A DNA stretch of 64,000 bases from Pseudomonas mosselii (GCF_019823065.1 NZ_CP081966.1:5549501-5613500), one strand, 5' to 3'; counted from the first letter of the stretch, positions 41,383 to 49,975 are shown. Translations and numbers: made by a program. Notes: generated by a model from the letters alone, not told the origin.

Positions 41383-42777
41383 ATGGCAAGTTTCACGCAT
41401 ACGGTGGGCCACCAGGTCTACCGCTTCGACAGCCTCAAAGAGGTGATGGCCAAGGCCAGTCCGGCGCGCTCTGGCGACTACCTGGCAGGGGTCGCCGCCA
41501 GCAACGACGGCGAGCGGGTGGCGGCGCAGATGGCCCTGGCCAACATCCCGCTCAAGCACTTCCTCAACGAGGCGCTGATTCCCTATGAACAGGACGAAGT
41601 CACCCGCCTGATCGTCGACACCCACGACCCGCAAGCTTTCGCTGCGGTCAGCCATCTGACCGTCGGTGGGCTGCGCGACTGGCTGCTCAGCGAGCAAGCC
41701 GACGAGCACAGCTTGCGCGCCCTGGCGCCGGGCCTGACGCCGGAAATGGCGGCGGCGGTTTCGAAAATCATGCGCGTGCAGGACTTGGTGCTGGTGGCGC
41801 AGAAAATCCGCGTGGTCACCGCCTTTCGCGGCACCATGGGGCTGCGCGGACGGCTGTCGACGCGCCTGCAGCCCAACCACCCGACCGACGAGCCGGCCGG
41901 CATCGCCGCAAGCATCCTTGATGGCCTGCTGTACGGCAATGGCGATGCCATGATCGGCATCAACCCGGCCACCGACAGCATCGCCTCGATCTGCGCGCTG
42001 CTGGAGATGCTCGATGCGATCATCCAGCGCTACGACATTCCCACCCAATCCTGCGTGCTGACCCACGTCACCACCTCGATCGAGGCGATCAACCGTGGCA
42101 TGCCGCTGGACCTGGTGTTCCAGTCCATCGCCGGCACCGAAGCGGCCAACGCCGGCTTCGGCATCAACCTCAACGTGCTTCAGGAAGGCTACGAGGCAGG
42201 CCTGTCGCTCAAGCGCGGCAAGGTCGGGCAGAACCTGATGTACTTCGAGACCGGCCAGGGCAGCGCGCTGTCGTCCAACGCGCACCATGGCGTCGACCAG
42301 CAGACCTGCGAGACCCGCGCCTACGCCGTGGCCCGCCACTTCAAGCCGTTCCTGGTCAACACCGTGGTTGGTTTCATCGGCCCGGAATACCTGTACAACG
42401 GCAAGCAGATCATCCGCGCCGGCCTCGAGGACCATTTCTGCGGCAAGCTGCTGGGCGTGCCGATGGGCTGCGACATCTGCTACACCAACCACGCCGAAGC
42501 CGACCAGGACGACATGGACACCCTGCTGACCCTGCTGGGCGTGGCCGGGATCAACTTCATCATGGGCATCCCCGGCTCGGACGACATCATGCTCAACTAC
42601 CAGACCACCTCGTTCCACGACGCGCTCTACGCGCGCCAGACCCTGGGGCTGAAGCCCGGGCCGGAATTCGAGGCGTGGCTGGAGCGCACCGGCATCTTCA
42701 CCCAGGCCGACGGCCGCATCCGCTTCGGCGACAACCTGCCGCCGGCCTTCCGCCAGGCCCTGGCGCAGCTTGCATAG
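41383..42777 (+). CDS. eutB: ethanolamine ammonia-lyase large subunit
   Basis: EutB is the large subunit of the adenosylcobalamin-dependent lyase that splits ethanolamine into acetaldehyde and ammonia. It is 464 residues, the usual length, with conserved NPTDEPAG-type (NHPTDEPAGIAAS), GINPATDS and FETGQGSALSSNAHHGVDQQTCE (core GQGSALSSNAHHG) segments. The C-terminus is complete (PPAFRQALAQLA). The small-subunit gene eutC, which normally follows directly, is missing because prophage DNA begins within about 10-20 nt of the eutB stop. Confidence 0.96.
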   Translation: MASFTHTVGHQVYRFDSLKEVMAKASPARSGDYLAGVAASNDGERVAAQMALANIPLKHFLNEALIPYEQDEVTRLIVDTHDPQAFAAVSHLTVGGLRDWLLSEQADEHSLRALAPGLTPEMAAAVSKIMRVQDLVLVAQKIRVVTAFRGTMGLRGRLSTRLQPNHPTDEPAGIAASILDGLLYGNGDAMIGINPATDSIASICALLEMLDAIIQRYDIPTQSCVLTHVTTSIEAINRGMPLDLVFQSIAGTEAANAGFGINLNVLQEGYEAGLSLKRGKVGQNLMYFETGQGSALSSNAHHGVDQQTCETRAYAVARHFKPFLVNTVVGFIGPEYLYNGKQIIRAGLEDHFCGKLLGVPMGCDICYTNHAEADQDDMDTLLTLLGVAGINFIMGIPGSDDIMLNYQTTSFHDALYARQTLGLKPGPEFEAWLERTGIFTQADGRIRFGDNLPPAFRQALAQLA

Positions 42778-42897
42778 GTGAATGGAAGTGAGATAAATCT
42801 AACAGAGCAGCTGAGAAAACCCTGGGATACTCCGGGCTGAGCTGGCCAATGGTGGGACAGAAGATCCAATCATGTTGTGGATTCTGCAATAGAGGGA
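42778..42897. other. prophage left-end region
   Basis: These 120 nt hold no gene. They should contain the phage end and transposase-binding sites. Short repeated words are visible (CTGAG at about 42811 and 42837, and CCAATxxTGxTG-like words at about 42846 and 42867), but no convincing end-site consensus could be derived without the right end for comparison. Confidence 0.5.
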
Positions 42898-42925
42898 AGC
42901 CCGGTCAATCGTGACCGACCGGGCT
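42898..42925 (-). terminator. terminator of the leftward early operon
   Basis: AGCCCGGTC and its exact complement (42898-42906, 42917-42925) form a 9-bp stem overlapping the stop codon of the Mor-type gene. It is the last structure before the phage end. Confidence 0.6.
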
Positions 42926-43270
42926 GAACATGTCACGTTGTCGGCTATCCAGATCAGCCTTACGCAACACCTTTATGACTCGGTAGATGAACTGAAGCGA
43001 GAACCCGTACTTGCGAGCGAGCTCTCGGTGGTTGTTGCCTCTCCACTCCTCATAGATCTGATGGTGCATGCGCGAGGCCTCGATTCGCACCCCTTTGGGC
43101 ATGTACAGCTGCTGACCGCCCCACTGCTCGACCATCCGCATTGCAACGTCAGTGCCTAACGCATTCGCTGCATCGGTGGACACACCGAAGGCCTCAGCAG
43201 CAGCGGCCGATACCTGCTCAGCCAGATCGTCAAGCAAGTCCCCAGCGGGGCTCCGGTTTGCCGCCTTCAT
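42905..43270 (-). CDS. mor: Mor-type late/middle transcription activator
   Basis: The 121-residue protein has the Mor/C family layout: an acidic helical dimerisation part (LLDDLAEQVSAAAAEAFG), the QLYMPKG segment and a C-terminal HTH (HRELARKYGFSLQFIYRVIKVLRK). In Mu, Mor binds a dyad and activates the middle promoter, C activates late promoters; here one such protein ends the early operon and may serve the late genes. It overlaps gemA by 4 nt. Confidence 0.9.
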   Translation of the reverse strand: MKAANRSPAGDLLDDLAEQVSAAAAEAFGVSTDAANALGTDVAMRMVEQWGGQQLYMPKGVRIEASRMHHQIYEEWRGNNHRELARKYGFSLQFIYRVIKVLRKADLDSRQRDMFSPVGHD

Positions 43271-43716
43271 TTGGCCTCCCGCTCAATGCGAGCGACCCAC
43301 TTCTTCATTTCCTCGATTACTTGGCTGGCCTGGTCAGCCGTCAGCCACTGCAGCGCCTTCGCACCGGTTCTCCCTTGTACGAAACTCACCAGTGCTTGCT
43401 CGGAGGCATCCCTGAGAGCGCCCAGATCGCGCAAGGTGAGCCAGAGCGAACGGATCTTGCGCGATGAGGGATCAGCGGCCGGCGGCCGCTTTTCCTTTCC
43501 GTTTGGACGGACCTTGAAGCCTTTGGTCTTCAGCTCTTCCAAAACGCGCTGCAAGTTTGGAACGCTGAGTTTGGCCGACGACACTGCTCCTCCAAGCCCT
43601 TTCATACCCGACAGCATCAGGCGATAGGTGTCGTCATCCATCCGCAGCTCGCGGCGGGCTACATGGATAAGCTTGATCAAACGCAGGCGATCCGGGCTAG
43701 ACGATGCATTGTTCAC
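43267..43716 (-). CDS. gemA: GemA-like regulatory protein (Mu gp16, DUF1018)
   Basis: The 149-residue protein starts with the DUF1018 pattern RLRLIKLIHVARRELRMDDDTYRLML and ends with ALQWLTADQASQVIEEMKKW (core WLTADQASQVIEEMKKW). In Mu, GemA/gp16 modulates host gene expression and supercoiling-related functions. It lies between the Mor gene and a small unknown gene with 4-nt overlaps on both sides, so it is part of the early operon. Confidence 0.88.
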   Translation of the reverse strand: MNNASSSPDRLRLIKLIHVARRELRMDDDTYRLMLSGMKGLGGAVSSAKLSVPNLQRVLEELKTKGFKVRPNGKEKRPPAADPSSRKIRSLWLTLRDLGALRDASEQALVSFVQGRTGAKALQWLTADQASQVIEEMKKWVARIEREAK

Positions 43717-43934
43717 TGGATGGTCCCCCGCCCGTTCGCCCCAGAGGCTGCGAGCCTCTCCAGCCGGCGGATGCGGCTGTGCAACTTCCTCTCGACAGTC
43801 TTCTGCAGGTTAGGCACGGCGAGCGCGGCGCGGCACTCGCCCACGTCAAAGCTCTCCAGGGCGCGCAGGCGACTTTCGGTATCCACTGCGCCGTACTCCC
43901 GACCCACTGGAATGAAGGGGTTGGCCTGCGACAT
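43713..43934 (-). CDS. small phage protein, 73 aa, unknown
   Basis: No known domain. The N-terminus (NPFIPVGREYGAVDTESRLRALESFDVGECRAAL) is followed by a basic helical tail (ERKLHSRIRRLERLA). It overlaps gemA by 4 nt and is probably translated by coupling. Its position matches small unassigned early genes in Mu-like phages. Confidence 0.7.
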   Translation of the reverse strand: MSQANPFIPVGREYGAVDTESRLRALESFDVGECRAALAVPNLQKTVERKLHSRIRRLERLAASGANGRGTIQ

Positions 43935-43936
43935 GA

Positions 43937-44341
43937 CTACTCCTCCTCGACAGGTGAGTTGTCAGTGACTTTAAGCGGGAGGTTCTCGAACCAAGACCGA
44001 GCCATGATCAGGCCGATACGGAACCCTTGCAGCTTCTCACCAGTCAGCACAACGGGGTTCGTCTCGCCCAGTCGAATCTCGGTGTCGGCTGGTGATGAAA
44101 GGACCTGTTCAATGTTCCCCATCTTCCGCTGATGCCAGGTAACCAGCATTTCGGCCACACGCTTCAAGTCAGTGTTCGAGCAGAAGGCCTCTAACATTTC
44201 GCGTAAATCGGTTTTCGCTTCTTCGGCGTTTTCCAAGGCATTGCCCTGATCGAATGGGCCATCGACCAGTGACCAAGCGCTGGCAAAGACCTGGACCTGC
44301 TCCATGATGGAGTCAATGCTGATGGTGCTTTGTTCAACCAT
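43937..44341 (-). CDS. early-region phage protein, 134 aa, unknown
   Basis: The protein is acidic and mostly helical, without membrane segments or recognised motifs; the C-terminal part ETNPVVLTGEKLQGFRIG may be a small beta unit. It is spaced 2 nt from its downstream neighbour and 1 nt from DUF3164, so it belongs to the early operon. No function is proposed. Confidence 0.7.
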   Translation of the reverse strand: MVEQSTISIDSIMEQVQVFASAWSLVDGPFDQGNALENAEEAKTDLREMLEAFCSNTDLKRVAEMLVTWHQRKMGNIEQVLSSPADTEIRLGETNPVVLTGEKLQGFRIGLIMARSWFENLPLKVTDNSPVEEE

Positions 44342-44342
44342 T

Positions 44343-44978
44343 TCATACCCCCGCCAAGGTCAAGTTGATAGGAGCGTACTGGTCGGTGTTTCCTTGGCGT
44401 TTGTAGACGCGGATGTAAACGGCGGTGCCGTTCACCTGGATGGAGTCTTTCAGCGCATCCATGGCTGTCTTCCATGCTGGATCATTGATCTCAACTCGCA
44501 GCAGACTGAGGACATCTTTCACCATCAATTGGCCCTGGCGGTTGGCCCGAAATGCGCGGTCAACCAGTACGCGCAAATGGTCGTTGGCTCCTTCTGACCA
44601 AGCGCTGATGCACTGGTTGATCAGTTCGCGGGCGGCCTGGATCTCCTCGGTAAAGACAATACGATCTGCATAAGCGCGTTCGATCTTGTACTGCCCATCA
44701 TAGGTGGTGATTGAAACGTTACCTTTCTGCCCTCCCAGCTGGACGCCGTATCGCTCGGAGGAGACGGCAATCAGGTCCGCGATGTCGGCGAGCGCCTGTT
44801 TCTTGAAGTCGGCCAGCAAAGCGCTGATCCGCTCGGCAGCATTGCCCAGGTCACGGGCAACACCGTCACGCAGCTTGTCATGCTCACGGACCTGGTGCTC
44901 AGGCACCAGGTGTCCTGCTGCATTCATCACGAAGCCAGCCGGGATCAGGACAGCCTGGGTTTGTTGGTTATTGGTCAC
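44343..44978 (-). CDS. DUF3164 family protein
   Basis: The 211-residue protein fits DUF3164, a family found between transposition and GemA genes of Mu-like phages: NAAGHLVPEHQVREHDKLRD near the N-terminus, then KGNVSITTYDGQYKIERAYADRI (core VSITTYDGQYKIERA) and FRANRQGQLMVKDVLSLLR. Its role is unknown. Its ATG overlaps the end of a 54-codon zinc-ribbon gene by 11 nt. Confidence 0.88.
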   Translation of the reverse strand: MTNNQQTQAVLIPAGFVMNAAGHLVPEHQVREHDKLRDGVARDLGNAAERISALLADFKKQALADIADLIAVSSERYGVQLGGQKGNVSITTYDGQYKIERAYADRIVFTEEIQAARELINQCISAWSEGANDHLRVLVDRAFRANRQGQLMVKDVLSLLRVEINDPAWKTAMDALKDSIQVNGTAVYIRVYKRQGNTDQYAPINLTLAGV

Positions 44979-45132
44979 GGGTTGGCTCCTGAGCAGGGGA
45001 AAAGGTTTTGCAGCCGCAGCGCGGACAAACGGTGTCGCTACGCCCGGACCGGCTTGGGTGCGGGCGACGATGGAGGTCAGCCAGGGGCCCCACCCAACGA
45101 CAGCGGCGACACTGAAGAAGCCGATCAGTCAT
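44968..45132 (-). CDS. small zinc-ribbon protein, 54 aa (Com-like)
   Basis: This short gene encodes MTDRLLQCRRCRW...TVCPRCGCKTF: CxxC at residues 8-11 and CxxCxC at 36-41, a probable zinc ribbon. Its ATG overlaps the preceding stop as TGATG and its end overlaps DUF3164, so it is embedded in the operon with coupled translation. Mu encodes a small zinc-finger translation activator, Com, but that lies elsewhere; similarity of role is speculation. Confidence 0.7.
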   Translation of the reverse strand: MTDRLLQCRRCRWVGPLADLHRRPHPSRSGRSDTVCPRCGCKTFSPAQEPTRDQ

Positions 45133-45416
45133 CAGTGCTTCCTCCGTGCAGCCTTTGCGGCGCGCTGGTCCTGCAGTCTCTCCGCGAGATACCGCAACTC
45201 ACCGTGGATCTTTGCGTAGTTCCCTGCGATAAACAGGTCCAGCAGCTTTAGCAGCAGGTTGTTGTGTTGGACCTGGTACGCCTTCAACTGGTAGATCTGT
45301 TCATCCTGGCGGGACAGTTTGCTTATGGCCTCTTCCGCCAGCGCACAGAGTTCCTGGTGGCTGAGCTGGGAGAGGCTTCCCGATGCGGGAGGAGCTTGAG
45401 TAGCGGCCTTGCTCAT
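45132..45416 (-). CDS. early-region coiled-coil phage protein, 94 aa
   Basis: The protein is helical: LSHQELCALAEEAISKLSRQDEQIYQLKAYQV shows heptad-like spacing, and the tail is basic (DQRAAKAARRKH). ATG at 45416 overlaps the upstream stop as ATGA and is preferred to an upstream ATG at 45446. No family was recognised. Confidence 0.65.
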   Translation of the reverse strand: MSKAATQAPPASGSLSQLSHQELCALAEEAISKLSRQDEQIYQLKAYQVQHNNLLLKLLDLFIAGNYAKIHGELRYLAERLQDQRAAKAARRKH

Positions 45417-45727
45417 TGATCCTGCTCCTTTCTCGGGCCGTACCACACCACATCCACGCCACGGATCGTCACGGTGGAGATCGTGAGCCGTTCGGCGCTG
45501 GAGTAGCGCATCGAGCGCAGTTCATGGCCGAAGCGGCGCGACATCAAGTCGACGCTCTCGGGCTTGATCAGGATTTGGTTGTCAGCGAGCTTCAGACCGA
45601 TGATCTCGATACCGGCGCTGCGCATGTCGCGGGTCAGTTCGTTAAAAGCCGACAGCTTCACTGGGAACTCGTCTGCCAGGATGCTCAGAGGTGGCGGGTT
45701 GTGGGTAACCATGATGACTGTGACCAT
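45413..45727 (-). CDS. early-region phage protein, 104 aa, unknown
   Basis: No motif was recognised. The sequence is a mixed alpha/beta small protein (ILADEFPVKLSAFNELTRDMRSAGIEIIGLKLADNQILIKPES). It starts 1 nt after the stop of the B ATPase and overlaps the next gene by 4 nt, so it is co-translated in the early operon. Confidence 0.65.
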   Translation of the reverse strand: MVTVIMVTHNPPPLSILADEFPVKLSAFNELTRDMRSAGIEIIGLKLADNQILIKPESVDLMSRRFGHELRSMRYSSAERLTISTVTIRGVDVVWYGPRKEQDQ

Positions 45728-45728
45728 G

Positions 45729-46910
45729 TCACACCCCCTTCACAACGTCGGCCGTGACCACGGGCTCACCGATCTGCGCGGCCAGATTCATCGCCGCCTT
45801 CATCAGGTTGCCCAGTGCGAGTGGATAGAGCTGGCTGGTTTTGTCCCGTCCACTGGTTCTGAGCCGCTCGACAATGGCCCGGACACCACAATCGCTGATG
45901 ACATCCTGCAGCGGCTTTTGAAGCCGACCGAACCGGAAAGCCAAGTGTTGTTCGACAGCGTCTGCTGGAATTGGCGGCACAGTCACAATCTCGATGCGTT
46001 GCGCGACCTCCCGCACTTCGCCATTGCGTGGGCTGAGCTTGATCGCCAGCTCGGGCTGGCCAATCAGGATGATCGAAACCAACTTGGTAAAGCCCCCGAC
46101 TTCCAGCTCACGCAACCGCTTCAACTGCTTGAGCGTGGGGATTGGCAGCGAGTGTGCCTCTTCAATGATCAGCAGATGACGATTACCAGCGGCATGACTG
46201 GTCTTCAGCGCGTTATGCATCTGGCCGAAACGGGCCTCAGGCGAGGACTTGGTTTTCTCCAGGGGGGCCACCGCAGTCATGATCGCTTCCGCGATGTGCG
46301 TACTTTTCAGGGTTTTGCCCTTTGTGTCGTTGTCCTCCATCGCAAGGATGTAAGGCTCGATCACCAGCACAGGCGCGTTTTCAGCTTCGAGACGGTTACG
46401 CAGATCACGGCGCAGCGTGCTCTTGCCCGCGCCGGACTCCGCGATCACTGCCATGAACCCATCATGCCGTGCGACCTGGTACATGGACTCACGGACGTAC
46501 CGGATATCGGGGCTTACGTACATGTCCTCGGCATCCTGCAGCTCATCGAGCGGATCGCGGAACAGACCGAACTGTTTACGGGCTGCTGGTGTAAGTACCT
46601 GTTTGGCCATTAGCATGGGCTCGCACTCCTGTTCGTTTACTTGGTCGTTTTCGGGTGGGGATGCTGGGGCCTCGGCGTTGGCGCGCCGGGGCTCCATTTC
46701 TTCGAATGCTGCACCGATGGCAACGAGGTTGGCGCCTCGCTGTGCCAGGAACGTCTCAATGCGGTCCTGCAGAGCAGCTTGGTCCAGCGACTTCGGCCAC
46801 TGGTTGTGGTTGATCAGTTGCGCGATAGCGGCCTGACTGAGATCCACCGCGCGGGCCAGATCGGCCTGCGAGGCTTTGATCGAGGCAAGCACATCCTTGA
46901 GCTTCAGCAT
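45729..46910 (-). CDS. transposition target-capture ATPase (MuB-like)
   Basis: The 393-residue protein has an N-terminal HTH (about 10-45, ASQADLARAVDLSQAAIAQLINHNQ), a linker and an ExeA-type AAA domain with Walker A AESGAGKST at about 158-165 and Walker B LLIIEEAH. MuB-type proteins coat target DNA, activate the transposase and give immunity to self-insertion. Its ATG overlaps the transposase stop as TGATG, keeping A and B coupled. Confidence 0.9.
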   Translation of the reverse strand: MLKLKDVLASIKASQADLARAVDLSQAAIAQLINHNQWPKSLDQAALQDRIETFLAQRGANLVAIGAAFEEMEPRRANAEAPASPPENDQVNEQECEPMLMAKQVLTPAARKQFGLFRDPLDELQDAEDMYVSPDIRYVRESMYQVARHDGFMAVIAESGAGKSTLRRDLRNRLEAENAPVLVIEPYILAMEDNDTKGKTLKSTHIAEAIMTAVAPLEKTKSSPEARFGQMHNALKTSHAAGNRHLLIIEEAHSLPIPTLKQLKRLRELEVGGFTKLVSIILIGQPELAIKLSPRNGEVREVAQRIEIVTVPPIPADAVEQHLAFRFGRLQKPLQDVISDCGVRAIVERLRTSGRDKTSQLYPLALGNLMKAAMNLAAQIGEPVVTADVVKGV

Positions 46911-48667
46911 CAGGCGACACCTCCTACAATCCGCAGGCCCGGCCGGGCAGGCATCCGCAGTTGTTGAGCGATGGCGTCGAGCTGATCCTCCGGCACGCCG
47001 TTGGGGTAGTTGGATTTGAGCCAGGCCATGGAGTCGGCAGTCCACGCATTACCCAATTGGGCGCGCAGCAGCTTTGCCGCCTCCACATGCGAGAGCGGTA
47101 GGATCTCCACAGTTGGCTCAGGGATTGGCGAGGCCGTGCCACGGCGTGGCATGTAGGCCGGCAGCACCGTATCGGTGATGTGTTTGTGCGGGTCGATCTG
47201 GCCATTGAATGGCAGCACCCCGGTTTTGCGCGCCGCAGCAGCTTCATCCTGTGAGCCGGTCCCGGTAACCAGTTGCTCAATGGCTTTGCGCGCCTGTTGG
47301 GCCGGAGTCTCTGCGTGCGACTTGAAACTCTCGCCAATCATGGCCGAGGTCACCTTGAAGCCATTGGCGTCTACGCCAATCCGCTCGACCACATGGAACG
47401 TCTCGCGCCCATCCTCACCGAACAGCACCACCTGAGCGCTGTCCTCGTCGCGCCAAGGGTTACGAGTAATCAGCAAGGTGTCGCCAACCATGATGCGCGG
47501 AACGGTCGACACATCAAACTGTGCGCCGCGATAGGACACTTGCAGGAAGTCATTGACCTTCCGCGTTTGAGGTGTAGTTACCGCTAGCTCCTGGCACACC
47601 TCAGGCGATGGGGCCAGGCGTAGTTGGTCAGACTGGATGGTGAGCCACTGGCCATAACGTGTGCGGCCGTGTCGCGTGTGGATGGCGGTAGCATTGTGGT
47701 AGCGCATCCATTGGCCAGCCCAGGCGTTGATCTGCTCCAGCGTTTCGGCTTTCTGCAGCTTCAGAGCGGACTCGAACTCCCGCTCTACGATGTTATGAGC
47801 CTGCTCAACCTGCCCCTTGGCACGGGCATTGCCAACCTTGTTAATGATCAGCTCAATCCCAAGCGCCTTGCACAGGTTGCGGAAGATCGCGGAAGTCATT
47901 GCCGCGCCTGGGTCCGTCATGATGATGAACGGCACACCGTGGAACGGATCATGCTCCCCGCGCTTCTGCATGCAGCAGATCAGCACGTTGCACAGGTTTT
48001 CAGCCGACTCGGCACCCAGGACGTACTGCACATAGATAGTGCCGCTGGTGTGCTCAGTGATCACATAGCGCCAGAGACGCTTGCGCTCGATCTTCTTCAT
48101 GTTGCCTGGCTTACCGTCGTAGAACTCTGCCTGGCTCATGGTCTTGGCGCCATCGTCATCCAGGTAGAACTGCGTGGAGATAGAGGCGTCGATCTGCCAA
48201 ACGTGGTTAGGGTGACGGCTGGCCAACGACACTGCGGGCTCAGGCTGCAGCAGCTGATCAGGGTGCAGGCGATAAGCACGCAAGGCGCGAGTAATAGCGC
48301 TGATCGATAGCGAGGTAACCTCACCCGTTCGCTCGTCTACACGACCGGCCAGAATGAGCCCGTTGCTGCGAAGTCGTTCTACTGCCCGCTCTACGGTTGA
48401 AAGCTGTTTGTTGTTCGCACGGATCGACTCCAGGAGCAAAGCCGAGATCAAATAGGCTTCTTCCTGGCTGAGTGTCGTCTGGCCTGCGTCCGCTCGACGC
48501 TTGCGAGGGGTAGTCACAGAGACCTCCCGAAGTTTGCGATAGAGAGTTGGCAGGGACAGGCCCAGCTCAACAGCCGCTGCTCGGCATAGCTCGGTACGCT
48601 GGCCATGCGCTGCAACTTCAACTGCACGGGCCAGATCTACGAGACGTTGGGTCACAACGGCGTTCAT
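46910..48667 (-). CDS. DDE transposase (MuA-like, BcepMu type)
   Basis: The 585-residue transposase has an N-terminal HTH (ELGLSLPTLYRKLRE, about 34-48), an rve core with D160 (WQIDAS), D252 (IIMTDPGA) and E288 (KGQVEQAHN), and a Mu-transposase C-terminal beta-barrel (about 370-430, VSYRGAQFDVSTVPRIMVGD). It cuts and joins the phage ends for integration and replicative transposition. The following ATPase gene is overlapped by one base. Confidence 0.93.
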   Translation of the reverse strand: MNAVVTQRLVDLARAVEVAAHGQRTELCRAAAVELGLSLPTLYRKLREVSVTTPRKRRADAGQTTLSQEEAYLISALLLESIRANNKQLSTVERAVERLRSNGLILAGRVDERTGEVTSLSISAITRALRAYRLHPDQLLQPEPAVSLASRHPNHVWQIDASISTQFYLDDDGAKTMSQAEFYDGKPGNMKKIERKRLWRYVITEHTSGTIYVQYVLGAESAENLCNVLICCMQKRGEHDPFHGVPFIIMTDPGAAMTSAIFRNLCKALGIELIINKVGNARAKGQVEQAHNIVEREFESALKLQKAETLEQINAWAGQWMRYHNATAIHTRHGRTRYGQWLTIQSDQLRLAPSPEVCQELAVTTPQTRKVNDFLQVSYRGAQFDVSTVPRIMVGDTLLITRNPWRDEDSAQVVLFGEDGRETFHVVERIGVDANGFKVTSAMIGESFKSHAETPAQQARKAIEQLVTGTGSQDEAAAARKTGVLPFNGQIDPHKHITDTVLPAYMPRRGTASPIPEPTVEILPLSHVEAAKLLRAQLGNAWTADSMAWLKSNYPNGVPEDQLDAIAQQLRMPARPGLRIVGGVA

Positions 48668-48670
48668 GGG

Positions 48671-49642
48671 TTACGCCCCCGCCAGCGCTTTGGCGACTTG
48701 CTGTTCAGCGTCTTCACGCATCCATTCGGGGGTCGCATCTGCGTCAGGCGTGGCCGGAATGCCATACTCGTGACGGATCGAGGACACGGCTCGTTCAACC
48801 TGGGCGAGCAAGCCCGCGATAACAGCGCGATGGTCGGCGCCACTCTCATTGGCGTGCAGGACGAGGGAGTGAACTGCTGGGTGCAGTTTGCAGACGATGG
48901 CGGCCTCAGCTTCGGTGGCCAGCTTGGTAGCTTCCTCGCGGATAGCGCTGACCTTCTCGTCTGGAGTACGACCACTGACCAGACGCCGCGCCTTTTCCAG
49001 ATCCAGTTTGGTGTCCTGGAGCTTGCTGGACGTATCCGCCAGTACCTGGCTCTGCGCCTCATAGTCGGCGTTCACGTTGTCCAGTTGCTGGGCCAGCGCC
49101 TCCTTTTCCTTGGCGTTCTTGGCGATGAGCTCCTCGGCAAGGTCAAGGAAGGTGTCCTTGTCACCGGCTTTGGCCGCTTCAAGCAGAGCCGTTTTTTGGT
49201 CTTCTGGCAGCCGGCGATACTGACGGAGTTCGCGGTATCCGATGCCCATGCGGGACATGGAATCGAGAGCCTCCTCGCCCAAAGCGCGAAGGTTGGAGAT
49301 GTCTTCATCGACTTGCTGGCGAGAGCGTCCCAAGAGAGAACAGAAATCATCCCAAGTGCCGGAGAACTGCTGACCGTCAGCAGTTCGTTTTCCCTGCAGG
49401 CCCCGATACAGCTTGTTCTCTTTGACGAACGCCAGTTTAGAAGTGCTGACCGTCAGCGAAAATTTGCTGAATGCGTCTGCCATCTGAACTTGGCCAAGCA
49501 GTTGGTTGACCAGGTCTCGCTCCTCTTGCATGCCTTGGGCAATATCACCCAAGGCCGTCAGCGCGTTGGCGTCTTCCTGGAATGCCTGCGAGTTGATCTC
49601 GGGCATCGGGTTGATCTCCGGGGTGCTCGTTTTACGGGCCAT
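48671..49642 (-). CDS. early phage protein with long coiled coil, 323 aa
   Basis: The first ~160 residues resemble a partition/replication-type helical domain (FSKFSLTVSTSKLAFVKENKLYRGL, WDDFCSLLGRSRQQVDEDISNL, described by the core LLGRSRQQVDEDI), then a coiled coil runs over about 165-235. It lies directly upstream of the transposase (3 nt). BcepMu-like phages carry an uncharacterised gene of this size at the same place. Function unknown; DNA binding is a guess from the HTH-like SRQQVDEDISNLRALG. Confidence 0.7.
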   Translation of the reverse strand: MARKTSTPEINPMPEINSQAFQEDANALTALGDIAQGMQEERDLVNQLLGQVQMADAFSKFSLTVSTSKLAFVKENKLYRGLQGKRTADGQQFSGTWDDFCSLLGRSRQQVDEDISNLRALGEEALDSMSRMGIGYRELRQYRRLPEDQKTALLEAAKAGDKDTFLDLAEELIAKNAKEKEALAQQLDNVNADYEAQSQVLADTSSKLQDTKLDLEKARRLVSGRTPDEKVSAIREEATKLATEAEAAIVCKLHPAVHSLVLHANESGADHRAVIAGLLAQVERAVSSIRHEYGIPATPDADATPEWMREDAEQQVAKALAGA

Positions 49643-49657
49643 GTACGTCTTCCTTAA

Positions 49658-49975
49658 TCAGTTGGGGATGCGGGTGTAGCGCTGGCGGCGTTCGTTCAGC
49701 TCGTGCTGGGCTGCTCTCAAGGCTTCATCGAACGCAAAGGAAACCTGTACCAACCGAGGGCCGAGCAGCCAGCGGTGATGGTCATGTGGGCTTCGGTCTG
49801 CCAGCCCTGCGGTGCGGAGGTTTTCCAGGGCACGGAGTGCGTTGTCGTTCGTGCACTCCGCTGCCGCAGCCACCTCCTTCAGAGTCATTCCGCGAAACTC
49901 ATTGCCAGCCAGGGCAAGCATCACGCGCAAAACACGCTGGACCTGCTCGGATGTGTACTTGTCCTCTTTGCTCAT
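49658..49975 (-). CDS. winged-helix regulator, 105 aa
   Basis: The N-terminal part has an IclR/MarR-like HTH: QVQRVLRVMLALAGNEFRGMTLKEVAAAAECTNDNALRALENLRTAGLADRS (core MTLKEVAAAAECTNDNALRAL). The C-terminal stretch WLLGPRLVQVSFAFDEAL could be the wing and a helix. It overlaps the upstream gene by 4 nt. It probably regulates the early operon; the target is unknown. Confidence 0.75.
   Translation of the reverse strand: MSKEDKYTSEQVQRVLRVMLALAGNEFRGMTLKEVAAAAECTNDNALRALENLRTAGLADRSPHDHHRWLLGPRLVQVSFAFDEALRAAQHELNERRQRYTRIPN

Noticed and set aside
42782..42796. Remnant of eutC (ATGGAAGTGAGATAA) after eutB
   Set aside because: The frame stops after five codons and the AGGTGA site abuts it with no spacing, so no real eutC sequence can be claimed here.
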